DNA from: Brugia malayi | Lineage: Eukaryota > Nematoda > Chromadorea > Rhabditida > Onchocercidae | NCBI RefSeq assembly: GCF_000002995.4 | Contig: NW_025062476.1 | Span: 2,847,001-2,911,000, forward strand | Direction: 5' to 3' | DNA length: 64,000 nucleotides | In this document: positions 37,701 to 50,307 of the stretch, one piece after another | How positions within the stretch are numbered: the first letter of the stretch is position 1 | Layout of the letters: every line of letters begins with the position of its first letter | The notes under the pieces: generated by a model | The model's database searches: none | What the model was told of the DNA's origin: nothing | The model's input: only the letters and a program-made list of their open reading frames with translations | Program-made: the position numbers and the translations under genes

Positions 37701-38334
37701 ACCTAATAAATCAACTAGGCTATTTTATAGGTATTCTATCCACAGCCTAATCTATCAGTATATGGTGTGAGCAGCTTACAAATATGGCTTCTTTTTTGTC
37801 TAATTTTGACATTCGCATCTTTGGTGGAATATTTCATCGTTATTTGTTGCGGAATAAGAAGGACAATTCGGTACAGAAATGGAAAGATCATGAAAGATGA
37901 TGAATCTCCTCTTACTGTTACTAGAGAAGTAAGTGTTTTCACTTAATTTACCTACTCAGGTATTTTTTGTTTATTTCTACCTATCCCGTTGTTTCATCTT
38001 GTAGATTGATTAATTTAGTTATAATTTTTTTGAGTCTTATAAAGATTTTATTCCATTTTTTCTTCTAATCGCATAAAAAATGAGAGTAATAATTCGATCC
38101 TTCTTAACTGATTGAAACAATTTAAAAGTTATGAAAAATTCATAACAAAGAATTAGTGATAATAGGGTCAGATTAATTATTTTGATAAATCATTTTTAGA
38201 CGGTAGAAGTTGCGTATGATACGAAATGCGCCAATTTCAAGCACAATCATGGCATCGATCTTGTTTCACGCTTACTCTTTCCGATTATTTTCCTTATTTT
38301 CTTTATTATCTTTATCATTTTCTATTTGATATGA
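28732..38334 (+). CDS. Pentameric ligand-gated ion channel subunit lacking the Cys-loop disulfide
   Basis: A plasma-membrane receptor subunit with the GABA/glycine/GluCl-type fold. Exons: 28732-28784, 33449-33579, 33628-33704, 33831-34039, 35361-35443, 35995-36141, 36488-36576, 37406-37504, 37731-37928, 38200-38334; 406 aa. Order: signal peptide, RILSEYDPQTRPP, VVDLYLRQQW, WIPDTYF (W124), degenerate Cys-loop, second Cys pair C227/C238 spaced as in GluCl and glycine receptors, M1 (about 252-273), M2 (about 281-299), M3 (about 312-335), a short loop, and M4 starting IDLVSRLLFP. Both Cys-loop cysteines are absent (aligned positions P163 and M177) while the loop proline P171 remains. M2 reads VPRTISAAVPFF, without the usual PAR motif. 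The ligand is unknown. Exon 1 lies 4.7 kb upstream; it fits in phase and supplies the signal peptide but is the least certain exon. Confidence 0.85.
28785..33448 (+). other. Long first intron of the channel gene
   Basis: 4.66 kb of A+T-rich DNA with many homopolymer tracts (for example 30220-30246 and 33071-33097) and a 30-bp tandem duplication at 29303-29362. No other supported exon; open frames here lack splice context. If exon 1 is misassigned, part of this stretch is promoter. Confidence 0.55.
29303..29362. repeat. Tandem duplication, 30-bp unit, two copies
   Basis: The unit starting TTGAAACCTTTAAAAATGCC occurs at 29303 and again at 29333, essentially identical. Confidence 0.9.
34405..35190. 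repeat. Tandem repeat, 361-bp unit, about 2.15 copies, inside a channel intron
   Basis: The sequence starting AAGTAATTGTTTAGTGTTAT occurs at 34405, 34766 and 35127, exactly 361 bp apart each time. Copies 1 and 2 are full length and differ at only a handful of positions; the third is partial and diverges after about 60 bp. It fills most of the 1.3-kb intron between exons 4 and 5. Confidence 0.95.
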
Positions 38335-38945
38335 TTAATTTACACATTCGTCTTTCTATCTTTTCTCATTTCATTATTTATAATGAAAGTTGCAAATTCG
38401 ACAAAAAGAACTGCCAATTTTCATTTCTCCGTTGCTATCATTAAACGGAAAAAAGGCATCATCTATTAATATATATGTGTTCAAAAATACCAAATATACG
38501 ATCGATTTTGCTTCAGTAAATAGTTAAATATAATCTTATCAATCTCATCATCTTTAATTTAGAATGGAAAATAAATTTAAAAGACAAATGAGGTGCAAAT
38601 TAATGGAAAATTGATTTTTCTTGTAAAAATTAAATGCAAATTCATTGAAAATGATGAGATCCTATGAGGATTGTCATTTATTCCTAATGAATTTTATCAT
38701 ATTATTGAATTTGTTGCCTTTTTTTGTTTTTGTACAAAACATATTTAATTTTGACAAGGATTGATTCAATCTTATTTGAAAAAAAAAAAAAAAAAAAAGA
38801 AAAAAAATTAAAATGACAATTAAAAAACGTTTTTTTTTTTTTTTTTTCAGCTTACTTCATTCATTGCTATCCACTTTATGACAGCTTGAAATGAAGAACA
38901 GAAAGTATTAAATAAAAAGAGATCATTTTAAATTTCCTGAGATTT
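38335..38945. other. Convergent 3' flank, channel gene / GalNAc-transferase
   Basis: 611 bp between two convergent stop codons. It contains AATAAA for the channel at 38570-38575 and long A- and T-tracts around 38780-38850. No coding signal. Confidence 0.7.
38570..38575 (+). terminator. Polyadenylation signal AATAAA (channel gene)
   Basis: A canonical hexamer 236 bases after the channel stop. Confidence 0.5.
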
Positions 38946-41900
38946 TCAATGCCATCCAGGTGGTGGCCTACCTACATCAACATACAAATGATAATACAGA
39001 GGGCGTTCAACAACCTGGAATTTGACATTTTAATATTTCAAAAATTTTCAAATAAAAATTGCACAAATTTGCTAGGAAAAACAATAAAGTTTTATATATA
39101 AGTCTTTCTTTGGCTTACATTTTTCTGGCCCATTATAATACATAACTTTTGGCTACTTTTTACAATGACAAATAGATGTGAATGAAATATAATAGAATGA
39201 TTTGAAATTTACAGAATTCACACTAAATAACTTTGTTAGACTATATTAAATGTAATTAATTACGAATATAAATGCATACCTGAAGAATTGTCCACGTTAG
39301 CTTCTTCACACCATCCCATTGCATACGAATGTGAGAAGTTTTTAGCATACGTTTACTAAAAATGAATTCAATTAGTTCTATTTGAATAATTCAATAACTA
39401 TTAAATAGTAAATATGTAGAGAGAGAGAGAAAGAGAGAGAGAGAGGTATTTACACAAATAATTCTTTTCATTTTAATGTTTACAATACAATGACTGTCAA
39501 TTTTCTTGTGAGTGTTAAATTTTAATGGATGCTTTTCTACTCAAACAAATATGCTAACATTAGCTGATTATTAGAATCTTTTCTCTTGATGTGCCGTAAC
39601 ATTACATAACGTCCAATAAGAGCATCCGGTCGTTCAATTGTCATATTTAACGTTAAGATACGTATTCCTGAAAAATTTGAACGTTTACTTCTTAATTTGT
39701 TGCAAATTCCCATACTAACAAATCAAATATTAGATGGAGTTGATTTTGAATAATTTATAATTAATAAAAAATTATTCAAAATTACAATATAAAGACTTAT
39801 ATATTTTCATATGAATCATTATGTAAGTCAAACAGAGTTATATTTCATTAACATCAAACATTTTTTTTTTTTTTTTTTTTTCAAAATAAACAAGAATTAG
39901 AATGAACGAAATTGTAATATTCCTAACCCATATCATCATCTTCACCTCCCCAACCCCAAAATTCATTTGAAAATCCGTTAACAGCATGAAAATGATTCAT
40001 ACGAATTGCAAGTACACCTCCGACTATTTCAGCATACATTAACCTAAAATTGTTAAACTCACTTATTAGTATTATCATTATTTTCTCTGATATTTAATAA
40101 TAATTACTTCGAATAATGAATAAGGTAATAATATGTTTATTTTTATATGTCAACATATAAAAAAACAAATGATGCTTATATAAATTATATTTTAATCTAA
40201 ATGATTTTTAAATTAGAATTATTATACAAACATATATATGTTTCAGTCCTGAAAACTAGCTTTTGATAGTGAAGATGAACCTTGACAAACTCTAAACTTT
40301 TTTAAACTCTGGAAACGGATTTGAATATCAAAAATTACATTCAAATATTCTTAAAAGTAATTTCTAAGCATCCCAAATATAAGACCTTAAAATCTTTTGT
40401 TAGAATCTTTGTAGTGTAACAAAGTTCTTTTCCCAAACTTAAAAAAACTTGGCACTGTCATATTTCACAGATATAATTTGAAATGGCAAAAGTATGTAAA
40501 TAAATGTTTAATGCATAATTTTCAATTTATATCAGATAGAGGAGAGTTTACTAAAAGAGCTAACCTATAACCCAAAGTATTTACATAAGCTCCGATATGT
40601 CGTGGTGTATCCGGACAACCATAATTGATACGATCATCTGCTGGAAACATGTCAACATCATGAAATATTACACAATTTACTCTTAGTTTTTCCGCAAAGG
40701 AAAATGCTGCATTCATTAATTTGCCTTTATTGAACAATTCTTTCCCGTACTAAAAAAAAAAGGTAAGTAAATAATAATATTTGAAAGGAACTATATGCGA
40801 GAGTTATTGTAGGCTTATACAAAAGTATGCAAACAAATGATGAATGAACCTAAACGAGATAAGTAGTAGGTTTGCTTAGATAAGTGAAATTTATTTCTAG
40901 AATTCTTAGAGTTAACTTTTTATAATATTAAATTTTTTTTTTTTTTAAGATTTTATTTTCGTTGATTTTAACTTGATTTTCTGTTTTCTTGTCATAAGAA
41001 AATGTATGAGGAAGTAAATATAATTTAGATAATATAATTTAATAGAATAAATTGTGACAAATGAATGAGCATATTTATAATCTAAAGGTAAGCAAAACTT
41101 TGAGTAATTAACCTGTTCAGTAATGATGAATCGAAAATCAAGATTCTGATGTTTCAGAATTGGAAATAAAAAGTCAAGCAATCGTGTTAGGTGTGATTGT
41201 CGATCACGAAATGGAATTATTATTGCTATCTGTAAAACATTACAAATTGATATCATAATTTTATAAATTAATATCTAAAGTGTAAATACATTCAATCACA
41301 TATTAGGACACTTTTCATCACGTGAAACACGTCATAAGATGATATTTTGTAGGATCAATTAAATAAGCGATTTTTAAATCATTTCTAAAATTTAATAATT
41401 ATGTTTATGGAATAATTGAATGAAAAGCAAAAGTAAGTAACCTTATGTCTTGCTAGACAGTTTCTTGGCTTCCAATGACCACCTGATTTAATATATGAAT
41501 GTCTTTGGGCTACTTCTTGCTCTTTCAAATTATTTATCAATAATGGACCCATTGATAATGGCCCAGCTAAAAGAGTGCTTATGATCAGTGTCAAATTTGT
41601 CTATGTTAATTTTATTATTTACAACATATCAGAAGTTTGCAATAATAGAAGATAGCAATATTTTATCATATAATAAACTTATTTATCATAAAAAAATTTT
41701 TTTGATAAAAATTTTTGATTAAAATGGAATGAAGCAAACACATTTGCACCATTTCAATTCTTTCACTTTTTGCAATTAAATTGCTAAAGCGAAAAAATCA
41801 TCAAAAATAATTTACTAACAGAAATCTGTAATTTCATCAAAAGTAGGACAGAAATTGGAAGCATTCATGTAATCTTTTTGTTTAAATTGATCAATTTTGA

Positions 41901-42021
41901 AAGGCCTTTTAAATTGATGTCTTATAAAGTTTGATAGTGTTGTTTGATGGATGACAGATGACAATAAAAGCTTTAAAAATTTCTGTCTCAGTACTGATGT
42001 TGAAATCCTGTAAAAATTCAT
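38946..42021 (-). CDS. Beta-1,4-N-acetylgalactosaminyltransferase, copy A (bre-4-like)
   Basis: A GT7-family Golgi glycosyltransferase, predicted to transfer GalNAc in beta-1,4 linkage to GlcNAc-ended glycolipids or glycans. Exons 5' to 3': 42021-41820, 41566-41442, 41229-41113, 40749-40565, 40043-39928, 39667-39559, 39355-39280, 39014-38946; 332 aa from the ATG at 42021. Motifs: GGHWKPRNC, IIPFRDRQSHL, FHDVDMFP (DVD 179-181), EIVGG, WGWGGEDDD, GRYVMLRH, and the C-terminal YYHLYVDVG. Ile216 sits where beta-4-galactosyltransferase has Tyr289; Ile or Leu there favours UDP-GalNAc. The modelled N-terminus has no clear membrane anchor, unlike copy B, so an upstream exon joining at an acceptor at 42007 is likely missing. 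Exon lengths from the second exon on equal those of copy B. Copy B's stop is about 4.6 kb upstream of this start. Confidence 0.85.
39417..39446. repeat. (GA)n microsatellite in a copy A intron
   Basis: GA dinucleotides with one AA interruption, in the intron between the two exons nearest the 3' end. Confidence 0.9.
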
Positions 42022-44765
42022 TGGAAAATATTTTTTTTTATCAATAATACTACAAAATCTGCAAAAAAAATTCATAGTGAAAGATTTCAAAAATTCTTTT
42101 ATTCATTCTTTAAAACATATTTTTGTCCTTTTCCATCTTTGTAACAATTTAAAAAATATGCTACTTTTTTTTTTTTCTTTTTCATTTTTAACTTTACCAA
42201 AATACTAGCATTGTTTGAGCTTTCGATTCATTTTGAAACATTTTCATAGTTTCATTATTCATTTCCTTTTTCAAAATTTCTCTTTCCGTATACACCATGT
42301 AATCACTTTGTATTTTACTAAAATATTCCCAAAATCATTTACCAAGCAACTGTCAGAGATTCTATTGAAAAAAAAAAAAAAAAAAAAAAAAAAACTTTAA
42401 ATTATATAAAGTCTTCATTTCTCGGAGAGTTTTTGTATTTTTTTAAAATCAATTTCATGAGATTTTCTAAATTTACATGATTAACAAAAATTTGAAAATT
42501 TAATGAATATCTTTTATTTCATGAATTCTATCTAATTTACTTTTTTCCATAGTGCAAATTTATTACTTATTTTGAAAATTTTTTCTTTTTTATAAGACTA
42601 AATTCAATGAAAAAAAAAAAAAAAAAAAGAAGAGGAATAAAGCAATTTCGTTCTTTAATTAGCATTTATATTGTTAATTAGTATCGTAGTAATATATTCT
42701 GTTAATTTTTGAATTTTTGAAAGTGAACTTTAGCCCTAATTATTAAAGATTAAAGATCTCCATATATGTTACAGTTTGATTAATAAATTGAAATTTGTTG
42801 TTTTTTGAACTTATTATATTACTGTTATTTTTACAATGATTGTGTATTCTCTGCAAATAGTAATACTATATATGCTAGCAAATATTTTTTATCATTTTAT
42901 TCCCATTCATTTAGCATATTTAAAAAAAGGAAATTTTCAATCAATTTAAAAATTAAGTTTGCTTTTAAAATTTCATTACGAAACGCACGCATATTTGTTG
43001 CCAAAATAAATAAACAACAATATAAAATCGAACACAATCACAATTAAAATATTATTTCGTCGACAGCACCGTCTATATGTCATCTTGTTTACATATCAGT
43101 GATTCATCTATGTGAATATAAATCAAATTTTTTTCAAAAAAAAAAAAAATTAAAAAAAAAAAATTTGCATAAAATTAGAAAAGTTGCAAATCCAATTTTG
43201 TCACTGATGATAATGTAAGAATTGCATTGATTGATTTAATGTCAATTACTTTGTCCTCCAACATTTTCTAACTGTCTATAATACCTAATATAAAATACCA
43301 AATACTAAGTATAATCTGAATAAGTAAACAAGCTTAGTGGTAGTAATACTATTTGAATTTAATTTTTGAACTCCTTATCATTTGGCGGACGAATAGTTAT
43401 CGTTAATTAGATTAGCTTTCTTAACTTCTTGAAGTGATATTAAACATAAAACATAGCTTTCTTTTTTCTTTTTTTGCTAACAAGAAATCAAATTGAACCG
43501 ATAATGTAAAGTTTTAGTCTGATATTATAAATGGCAACATATTTATTAATGTCATTAGAAGGCAAATAATTTGACTGATATTTGAAAGTTTTATCTTTTC
43601 ACTTTCTGCTATCCATTAAAAAGTAAAAAAAGTATGCCAAGAAATTTAGAATTGACATTTCTTAATCTAAAATAATGTGTTGTGTTGAAGGATAGCACAC
43701 TAATGATTAAAACTATTGAAATCTTTTAAAGAATTATAAAATTTTTGACGTTGCTAAATTTTTTAGGTATAAAATTTCAATCTGACGCGACAATCCTTAG
43801 GTATTTAAGTTTAAGCTTCTGGCAATAATGGAACGAAGTTACTCTATTCAAACGAGACTTCCATTCCACTGAATGTCAAATAAGCTCAATAAGTATCAGC
43901 TTAAGCCAAATATAGCTTGACTGTCGAATTTATTGAGCTTAATTTAATAATTCCAGTATAAAGCTTAATACCCCGGCTTATTAACTTGGTTTTTTTTTTT
44001 TTGAGCTATATATCATTTGTTTTAGTAAAATAATACACCATCTCCTATTGACTGAGCGGTTTTCGACGAATGAAATTTTGGTTGCATATTGTCTCTCGCT
44101 CTCGAACTTTCCACAATTTAAATCCGATTTTTCACCTATGGCTTTCCCTTTTTAAAACAACCCTTGCCACAACAGAACATAGTAAACAAAACTAAAACTA
44201 ATGGACTAATATTCTCAGGATTGTTATCATGATTCAACCAAATGATAAATAGGATATACAGGGTATTAGTATATATAGGACAAACTTTAGAATTCTTAAA
44301 ACCCCTTTTCTATTTGATACAAAGTAAAAAAAATCTTATTGTTGCAGTTTTATGTTGCAATAATTTATAAATATTACGTAGTAACAATAAATAAAACATA
44401 AGATTGAAATGCTGACATGCTTATAAATTGAATTCAAACAAGCTCCGAATGCAATGTGACTAACAAATTTCAGAATAATATCATCAAATATAAAAAGAAA
44501 ACTAAATTCCTATAAATTACATCAAGTATAGAGCAGAACTAAAAACAGAAATACACATTTTCACGAGAGGAAAGCAGTTTTTTTTTTTTTTTCACCGGTT
44601 ATGTATTCTTTACTGGTATGAAATCGCTTTCCAACACTAGTACTCATCAAAGGAAAAAAGAAATCAGTTAACAGATGGAAATAATACCTGATTAAAAGCA
44701 ACACTCAATTCAATGGACCGATCAATTCAATTCTGGAAAGAAAAACCAGTTACACAAATGCTTAC

Positions 44766-44869
44766 CTGAGTGTGTTTCTGAATATGCTTGAAAAGTTGAG
44801 CTATCGACAAAACATGAACAATTTGAAATGACACAAGGATGATCAATATTTTCTTTCAAGTCTGTACCG
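44766..44869 (-). CDS. Orphan coding-like exon, unidentified
   Basis: On the minus strand, between an acceptor (ATTGAAG) and a strong GTAAGC donor, 34 codons are open. They read GTDLKENIDHPCVIS, then a Cys-rich segment, then FQAYSETHS. The next candidate exon downstream (about 44743-44698) has stops in all frames, so either this is a leader region of copy A or a remnant. No family recognised. Confidence 0.3.
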
Positions 44870-46117
44870 CTTCAATTTAAAATTTCATAAAAAAAAAATA
44901 TGAGAAATTTGTCAGCAAATCTTTTCATACAGAAATTATACACGGAATTTGGATTACTCTATGACTGAAATTTTTGAATATGCCAAACTCAAAATTAACA
45001 TAAATTAGCAAATGTAGCACTAAAATGATGGAAAAATGGGGAGAAATATAAAACAATAGAATAGTTCTATGAGCTAAACTAAGAAATTCGTACTATGTCT
45101 AAAACAAAAAAGAAAACAATCATTGATATAGGCAACTACATGAAATAGCAAACGATGCTTTATCACATCTTAGCTACTTCATTTATCATTCAATTCGACC
45201 AGAATTTATATAAAATTACAAAAAGATGTATTGATTACAATATCGCAAAATTATAATGATAAAAAAATTGTCGTTTAACCTATTATTTATAAAACGGAAG
45301 TAATATTTAGAATTAAAAAAAAAATGTTGCTTGACCTACTATTTATAAAAAAAAAATTAATATCCGATAATTACATGGTTAAATATTGATAAATAACCTC
45401 TTGATTTCAGGCAGTATGGAGGTGAAATATCACTATGATAACAAATATGCTGTCATCGACGATAGGGGGTTGGAGGAAAGCTAACAAAGGAAGAAAGATG
45501 AATGTCAGTGAAATATATTTTCTGAGATACATCAGTTATTTCATTGTCATTGCATACTTCGTCCATTATCATCGTCGTTTGTAAAGGGATAAAGATGAAG
45601 TTAAAAGGGGATCAACTGAAAAATTGAATCGGAAAAATCTAAAGATAAGGACAATAATTATAGCCTTGAGATCAAATGGAAATTTGGAAGCAAAAAATCA
45701 AAAATAATAAATCAGTTACGGATTATGAAGTTCATAGTAAACAACAATATATGATCAGAAAATTGATAGAGCTTCCCTGCCTGCGACAAAAATCGAAATT
45801 GAACATAGGAGTGGTGAGTATTTAAACAACAAAGTCAATGCAAAATTAGAACATCTTTTTTTGACTGTGAATAACTTGTGCATTTCAATCGCTTAGGTTA
45901 AAAGAAGCTTCACGACGTAGAGCTGGCTAATGGCAACTGAAGTTATATGCATGTTTACCAGTTATACATATTTCGAATATTTGGAAACAAATGTATTACC
46001 ATGTCTTACAGTGTATGCAGCAGAAGGAACAGCAAAACTGATAGAAAAACATTTGAAAAAACTAGTATTATGCGCATATTGAAATCACTAAGTCTGGTCT
46101 TTGCACATTATGTTCGA

Positions 46118-46119
<2 letters not shown>

Positions 46120-46148
<29 letters not shown>
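46120..46148. repeat. (TA)n microsatellite
   Basis: Pure AT alternation over about 29 bp. Confidence 0.9.
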
Positions 46149-46152
<4 letters not shown>

Positions 46153-46453
46153 CTGTACCATGAAATATGCAAAACAACTATAATGCCCTTAACATGTCCT
46201 CAACAAAAGCAATCGCAGTCGTGAATTGTTCAGAGGAATAAGTTAGATTAGCATTTTAAAAAAAGATATGTATAGTAAAACAGAAACTCGTGACAAGTGA
46301 CGAAGATCTGAGTTGGACGCAAATCCACTAACAAGCTCATCCGACAAATGACAAGATACCACTTCAGCATGTGATGAATTCAAAAACTGTTTTGAAAAAA
46401 AAAAATGTTTAAAAAAAAGTATATGGTCAATTCTGCACGTCTAATGGACCAAA

Positions 46454-46459
46454 TTTATT
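46454..46459 (-). terminator. Polyadenylation signal AATAAA (GalNAc-transferase copy B)
   Basis: TTTATT on the plus strand, 139 bases past the copy B stop on its strand. Confidence 0.4.
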
Positions 46460-46597
46460 TTACCATTTCGCTAGAATATTGGCCCACCTTCGGATTTTCT
46501 TTAGCGTTATTATATAACGAGCAGAATCTAGTCTTTTCAAGACCATACAACTTCGCAAAATGAAAAAATATTCCTAGTCGTAGAGCACCAAAAACTT

Positions 46598-49500
46598 TCA
46601 TACCCATTCTGATGGGGGCTTACCAACATCAACATATATGTGATAATATAATGGCCGTAATGTAACCTGAAAAATTAAAAATTACTCACTTCCGAATTAA
46701 GTTCTAATCAGAGCTTGAAACAAAGAGGAATAACTCAACTGCCAGCTTTTATGAAATTGTGAAACGAAAACTTTTTCTTCAAATCAAAAAATTAAATTTA
46801 AATAGAAAACAGCAGAAAAGCCCCTGGTTATTTGAATTATCGAAAACAAACTTTTAATATTTTCCATGAAGTAACATTTAGACCATCAGTTCGGTAGCGT
46901 GTTTCAGCATCATCTAACAATTTATATCTGCAAAAAAGAATAGGATTTTGCTTGTCTAAATATAACCGCTTGTTGCATTAAGATGACATAACTTTAATGG
47001 TAGTAAGTAGCGTGTTATTTAATCTACTTGAAACTGCGCATTCAAATATTTAAAATATATTAAATAAGACACAAATCAACAATTATATCATTTATCTTAA
47101 TTGCTAAATTGTGTTAGACATGGCTGAATCTCGTTTCGAATTTCCACAATTCCAAGTGAATAAAAAAATATATGGCTATGGAAAAAGGGTAGTAATATGA
47201 GACGTACACTAATTTTGGTGCAATTCGTTTCCTCTTGACATGTTTCAGCATGGTAAATCGACCTGTGGTAACATCAGGTCTTTCAATGGTTAGATTTTGT
47301 GCCATTATTCGTTTCCCTGCAAACCAAAGTAAGTTAAAGCATGTGATTTCTTTTAATTTCGCATATTTAAGACCATTTCTGATAAAGACTATAGCTTTTG
47401 TCACAACACGCTCTTTTGCAGCGCACCTGCATGTCGGCACAACAACCATTTGAAAGAGACTTCCGACATTGTCTTTAACCATTTCATAAAATTATGAATG
47501 CAGTCGCAAATTCAAATGCATAAACTAGAGTTCCAAGATTTACAGTAAGACGCAAAACTGTTAACACTAACCCATATCATCATCTTCACCACCCCATCCC
47601 CAATACATATTCGAATAACCATTTACTGTTCGGTAATCATCCATGCTAATTGCTAGAACGCCACCAACTATTTCTTTATACCATAATCTACAAAAGATAA
47701 TTTTTGTCATACCGAATCACTATCTTTCCCAGATATTTTTTCCAAGAAAGCTGTAAGCTTCAATATGGAATAGCTGTATGCAATCATACTGTAATTCACT
47801 TCGAAACAAAAGACACGGGAGAATCAAAAAAGACACAGCTGCTTAAGGAAATAATTAGGGAAGTTAAAAAAAAAAAAATAGACATTCATTTTGTGAACGA
47901 TCATTTTTGACTTTGATATAACTTTAAGCGCTGTTTTGGAATGGAACGTTTCGTAATGATTTTAGCAAAGTATAAGTGTTAATATTAAGCATCGGACTGA
48001 CAGTTGTTACAGAATAAGAATTTGCAAATGAATCAGAAACTGACAGTATTAAATAATAAAAAAGTAATGACATTTCAAAAAAACTTACTGATATCCAAGA
48101 TTACTAACAAAAGCACCAATATGACGTGGTGTTGGTGGACAACCGTAGAAATTACGATCATTCTGTGGAAACATATCAACATCATGAAATATAACACAGC
48201 TTACATTGAGACTTTCAGCTAAGCGAAACGCTGCATTCATTATTCGGCCTTTGTTAAATAGACCATTGCCATACTGGAAAATCAACTTTCACAAATACTA
48301 GAATTTCACGTCAACTAATAAACAAAAATCTTGCTTGCTAGTCAAACACATCAAATCATATGGACGAAATTATGTTGAATGATTCTTTTATATACAGCAT
48401 TTATATGCAACGTACAGCATTAAGGACTAAAAAGTTCAGAAAATTATGTGATAATGTCTTCAGACATATTTTGAAATTTTTGAGAATTTTGCACACTGAA
48501 TGTATATTGAAGTTAGCTAGATTACCATACCTGTTCTGTTACAATAAACCGAAAATCCAATTCCTGCCTTTTAAACACTGGAATAAGAAAATCGATAAGA
48601 CGGGTCAAATGTGTTTGACGATCTCGAAATGGAATTATCACAGCTATCTGGAAAAAAAAAAAAAAAAAAAAAACAATTATGTACAGTTCCTCTCTTCTTA
48701 TAGCACTTAATGATTTCCACAAGGTTACAAGAAATGCTAAGATTTCAGATGAAATTGCTGTTTACTTAGTCTCTTACAAAGTATTGAAGTCCTCATATTA
48801 AACAAGGAGTCACTAAAAAAGAGAAAAAAAACGAAATCTAAATTAAAAAATACCTGAATATGGAAAACAAAAATAAATGCATGTTGTTTCACACAAGTTC
48901 AAATCTCAATCAACTAACTTTATGTTCAGTCATGCAATCTTCTGGTTTCCAGTGTCCGCCAGGTCTTAAATATGGATAATGTTTCTTTACTTCGGCTTCT
49001 TTTAAGTTTGTTATTAAAAGCACAGCTTGTGGCAATTGCCCAACTGAAAGGATGATGTGTTAAAGGAAACATATGGTTACAAACTAAAATTCATACTTAA
49101 ATAAGAAAAAGAAAAAAAAACAGTATTACAGCTGTACAGTTTGCTTATAAAAGTTATATGGAGAAAAAAAAAAAAAAAAAAAAACAAAATTTTCCAACTA
49201 ATTTACACAACTTACTCAACTTCCTGTTATCTTCTGGATCTGGACATATCTTTTTTAGATCATCCGACCTGTTTTTTAACAAGCGATTTTCAAGTTCATC
49301 AAATAATGGAATATCTTCTGCAAGTGGCTTATCATCCATATTAACAATTAGCGTGGTTGATGTTCCGTTTCGTTGCATATCAATATCCGGTGATCTAGAA
49401 AAAAAGACAACTTTGAAGAGCAAATGCATTTTATGATAATCATTCATACAAAAATTACTCATACACTAATCAGGATTCTAGTTCCCTCACCATATCTCCT

Positions 49501-50307
49501 CCTATACTGTCTGCTAGTCTTAGTGGATACAAGAATTAAAAAATATAAAAAACATTCAGTGGTAATTATTTCTTTGTTATTATCTATTTCTTCTTTTGGG
49601 AGAGTTATAAAAATATAATAAAAATCTCTATTTATAATATACTAGTTAACTTAACAGAAATTAAACATCGGAAAAATTATGACAAAGAATTTAGCAATAT
49701 TAATAGAAATAAGCGACTAAAAAATGAACCTTATTCGTTCCAGTATTATTTCATGATCATTCTGAACAAGCTCAACAACGCTTTTTTCATCTCCTTCAGC
49801 TTTTTCTTTATGAACTAGTGATTTTTTGTTAACCGTATTCTGCTGTTGCTGTTCGATACTTAAAATGTCACGCGGTTTTGTGGTTTTCAATCTGAAAAGT
49901 CATTGAAATGTCATTCATTTGTTTAATATATTATCCGCTACCATCTTTTTAGTTTACGGATTTACCATATTACCACATAAGACATATTTTCATCACAAAT
50001 GAAATATCAAAATTGAAATATGATGATTTGGGCAAATGGACAAACAAATTAGTGCTGCAAATGCTTGTTTGTACACATATGAAATATAAATACAAACACA
50101 CATGTGCATCAGCATGAAACACATAAACATATGCACAATCTAATCAGAGCTATTATATTAGCACAGACCGTTTTTATTATTCAGAAATAATGCGGTAGCA
50201 GACCTTGTTGGTATGACTGATTTACCAATGATTAAATAAGAACAAGTTGCCATTGCAAGAAGCAGGAGTAATTGCTTCATTGATAAATGTAAATATTTTA
50301 TTGCCAT
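46598..50307 (-). CDS. bre-4: Beta-1,4-N-acetylgalactosaminyltransferase, copy B (bre-4-like)
   Basis: Same family and predicted reaction as copy A. In C. elegans, BRE-4 builds the arthro-series glycolipids bound by Bt crystal toxin. Exons 5' to 3': 50307-50204, 49891-49730, 49394-49216, 49043-48919, 48647-48531, 48273-48089, 47687-47572, 47316-47208, 46927-46852, 46666-46598; 413 aa. Residues about 10-28 (LHLSMKQLLLLLAMATC onward) form the signal anchor, followed by a Gln/Lys-rich stem of about 120 residues. The catalytic domain has GGHWKPEDC, IIPFRDRQTHL, FHDVDMFP (DVD 260-262), Ile297 in EIVGG (GalNAc-type donor site), WGWGGEDDD 320-328 and GRFTMLKH. An acceptor AAACAG ends one base before the ATG, typical of trans-splicing. 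Seven consecutive exons match copy A in length. Which copy is the bre-4 orthologue is not settled. Confidence 0.9.

Larger units (their letters stand above)
42022..46597. other. Region between the two GalNAc-transferase genes
   Basis: 4.6 kb, mostly A+T-rich. It contains homopolymer tracts (42370-42394, 42610-42628), an orphan coding-like minus-strand exon at 44766-44869, a TA microsatellite (46120-46148), and a short inverted repeat (43881-43892 / 43930-43941, 12-bp arms). The missing N-terminal exon of copy A probably lies here. A 50-codon plus-strand frame from 45435 has a hydrophobic tail but no further support. Confidence 0.5.

Noticed and set aside
43881..43941. 12-bp inverted repeat TAAGCTCAATAA with a 37-base spacer
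   Set aside because: Short and A+T-rich; many such pairs are expected by chance.
45435..45584. 50-codon plus-strand frame with a hydrophobic C-terminal segment after a TTTCAG acceptor
   Set aside because: Too short, no recognisable family, and no conserved context.
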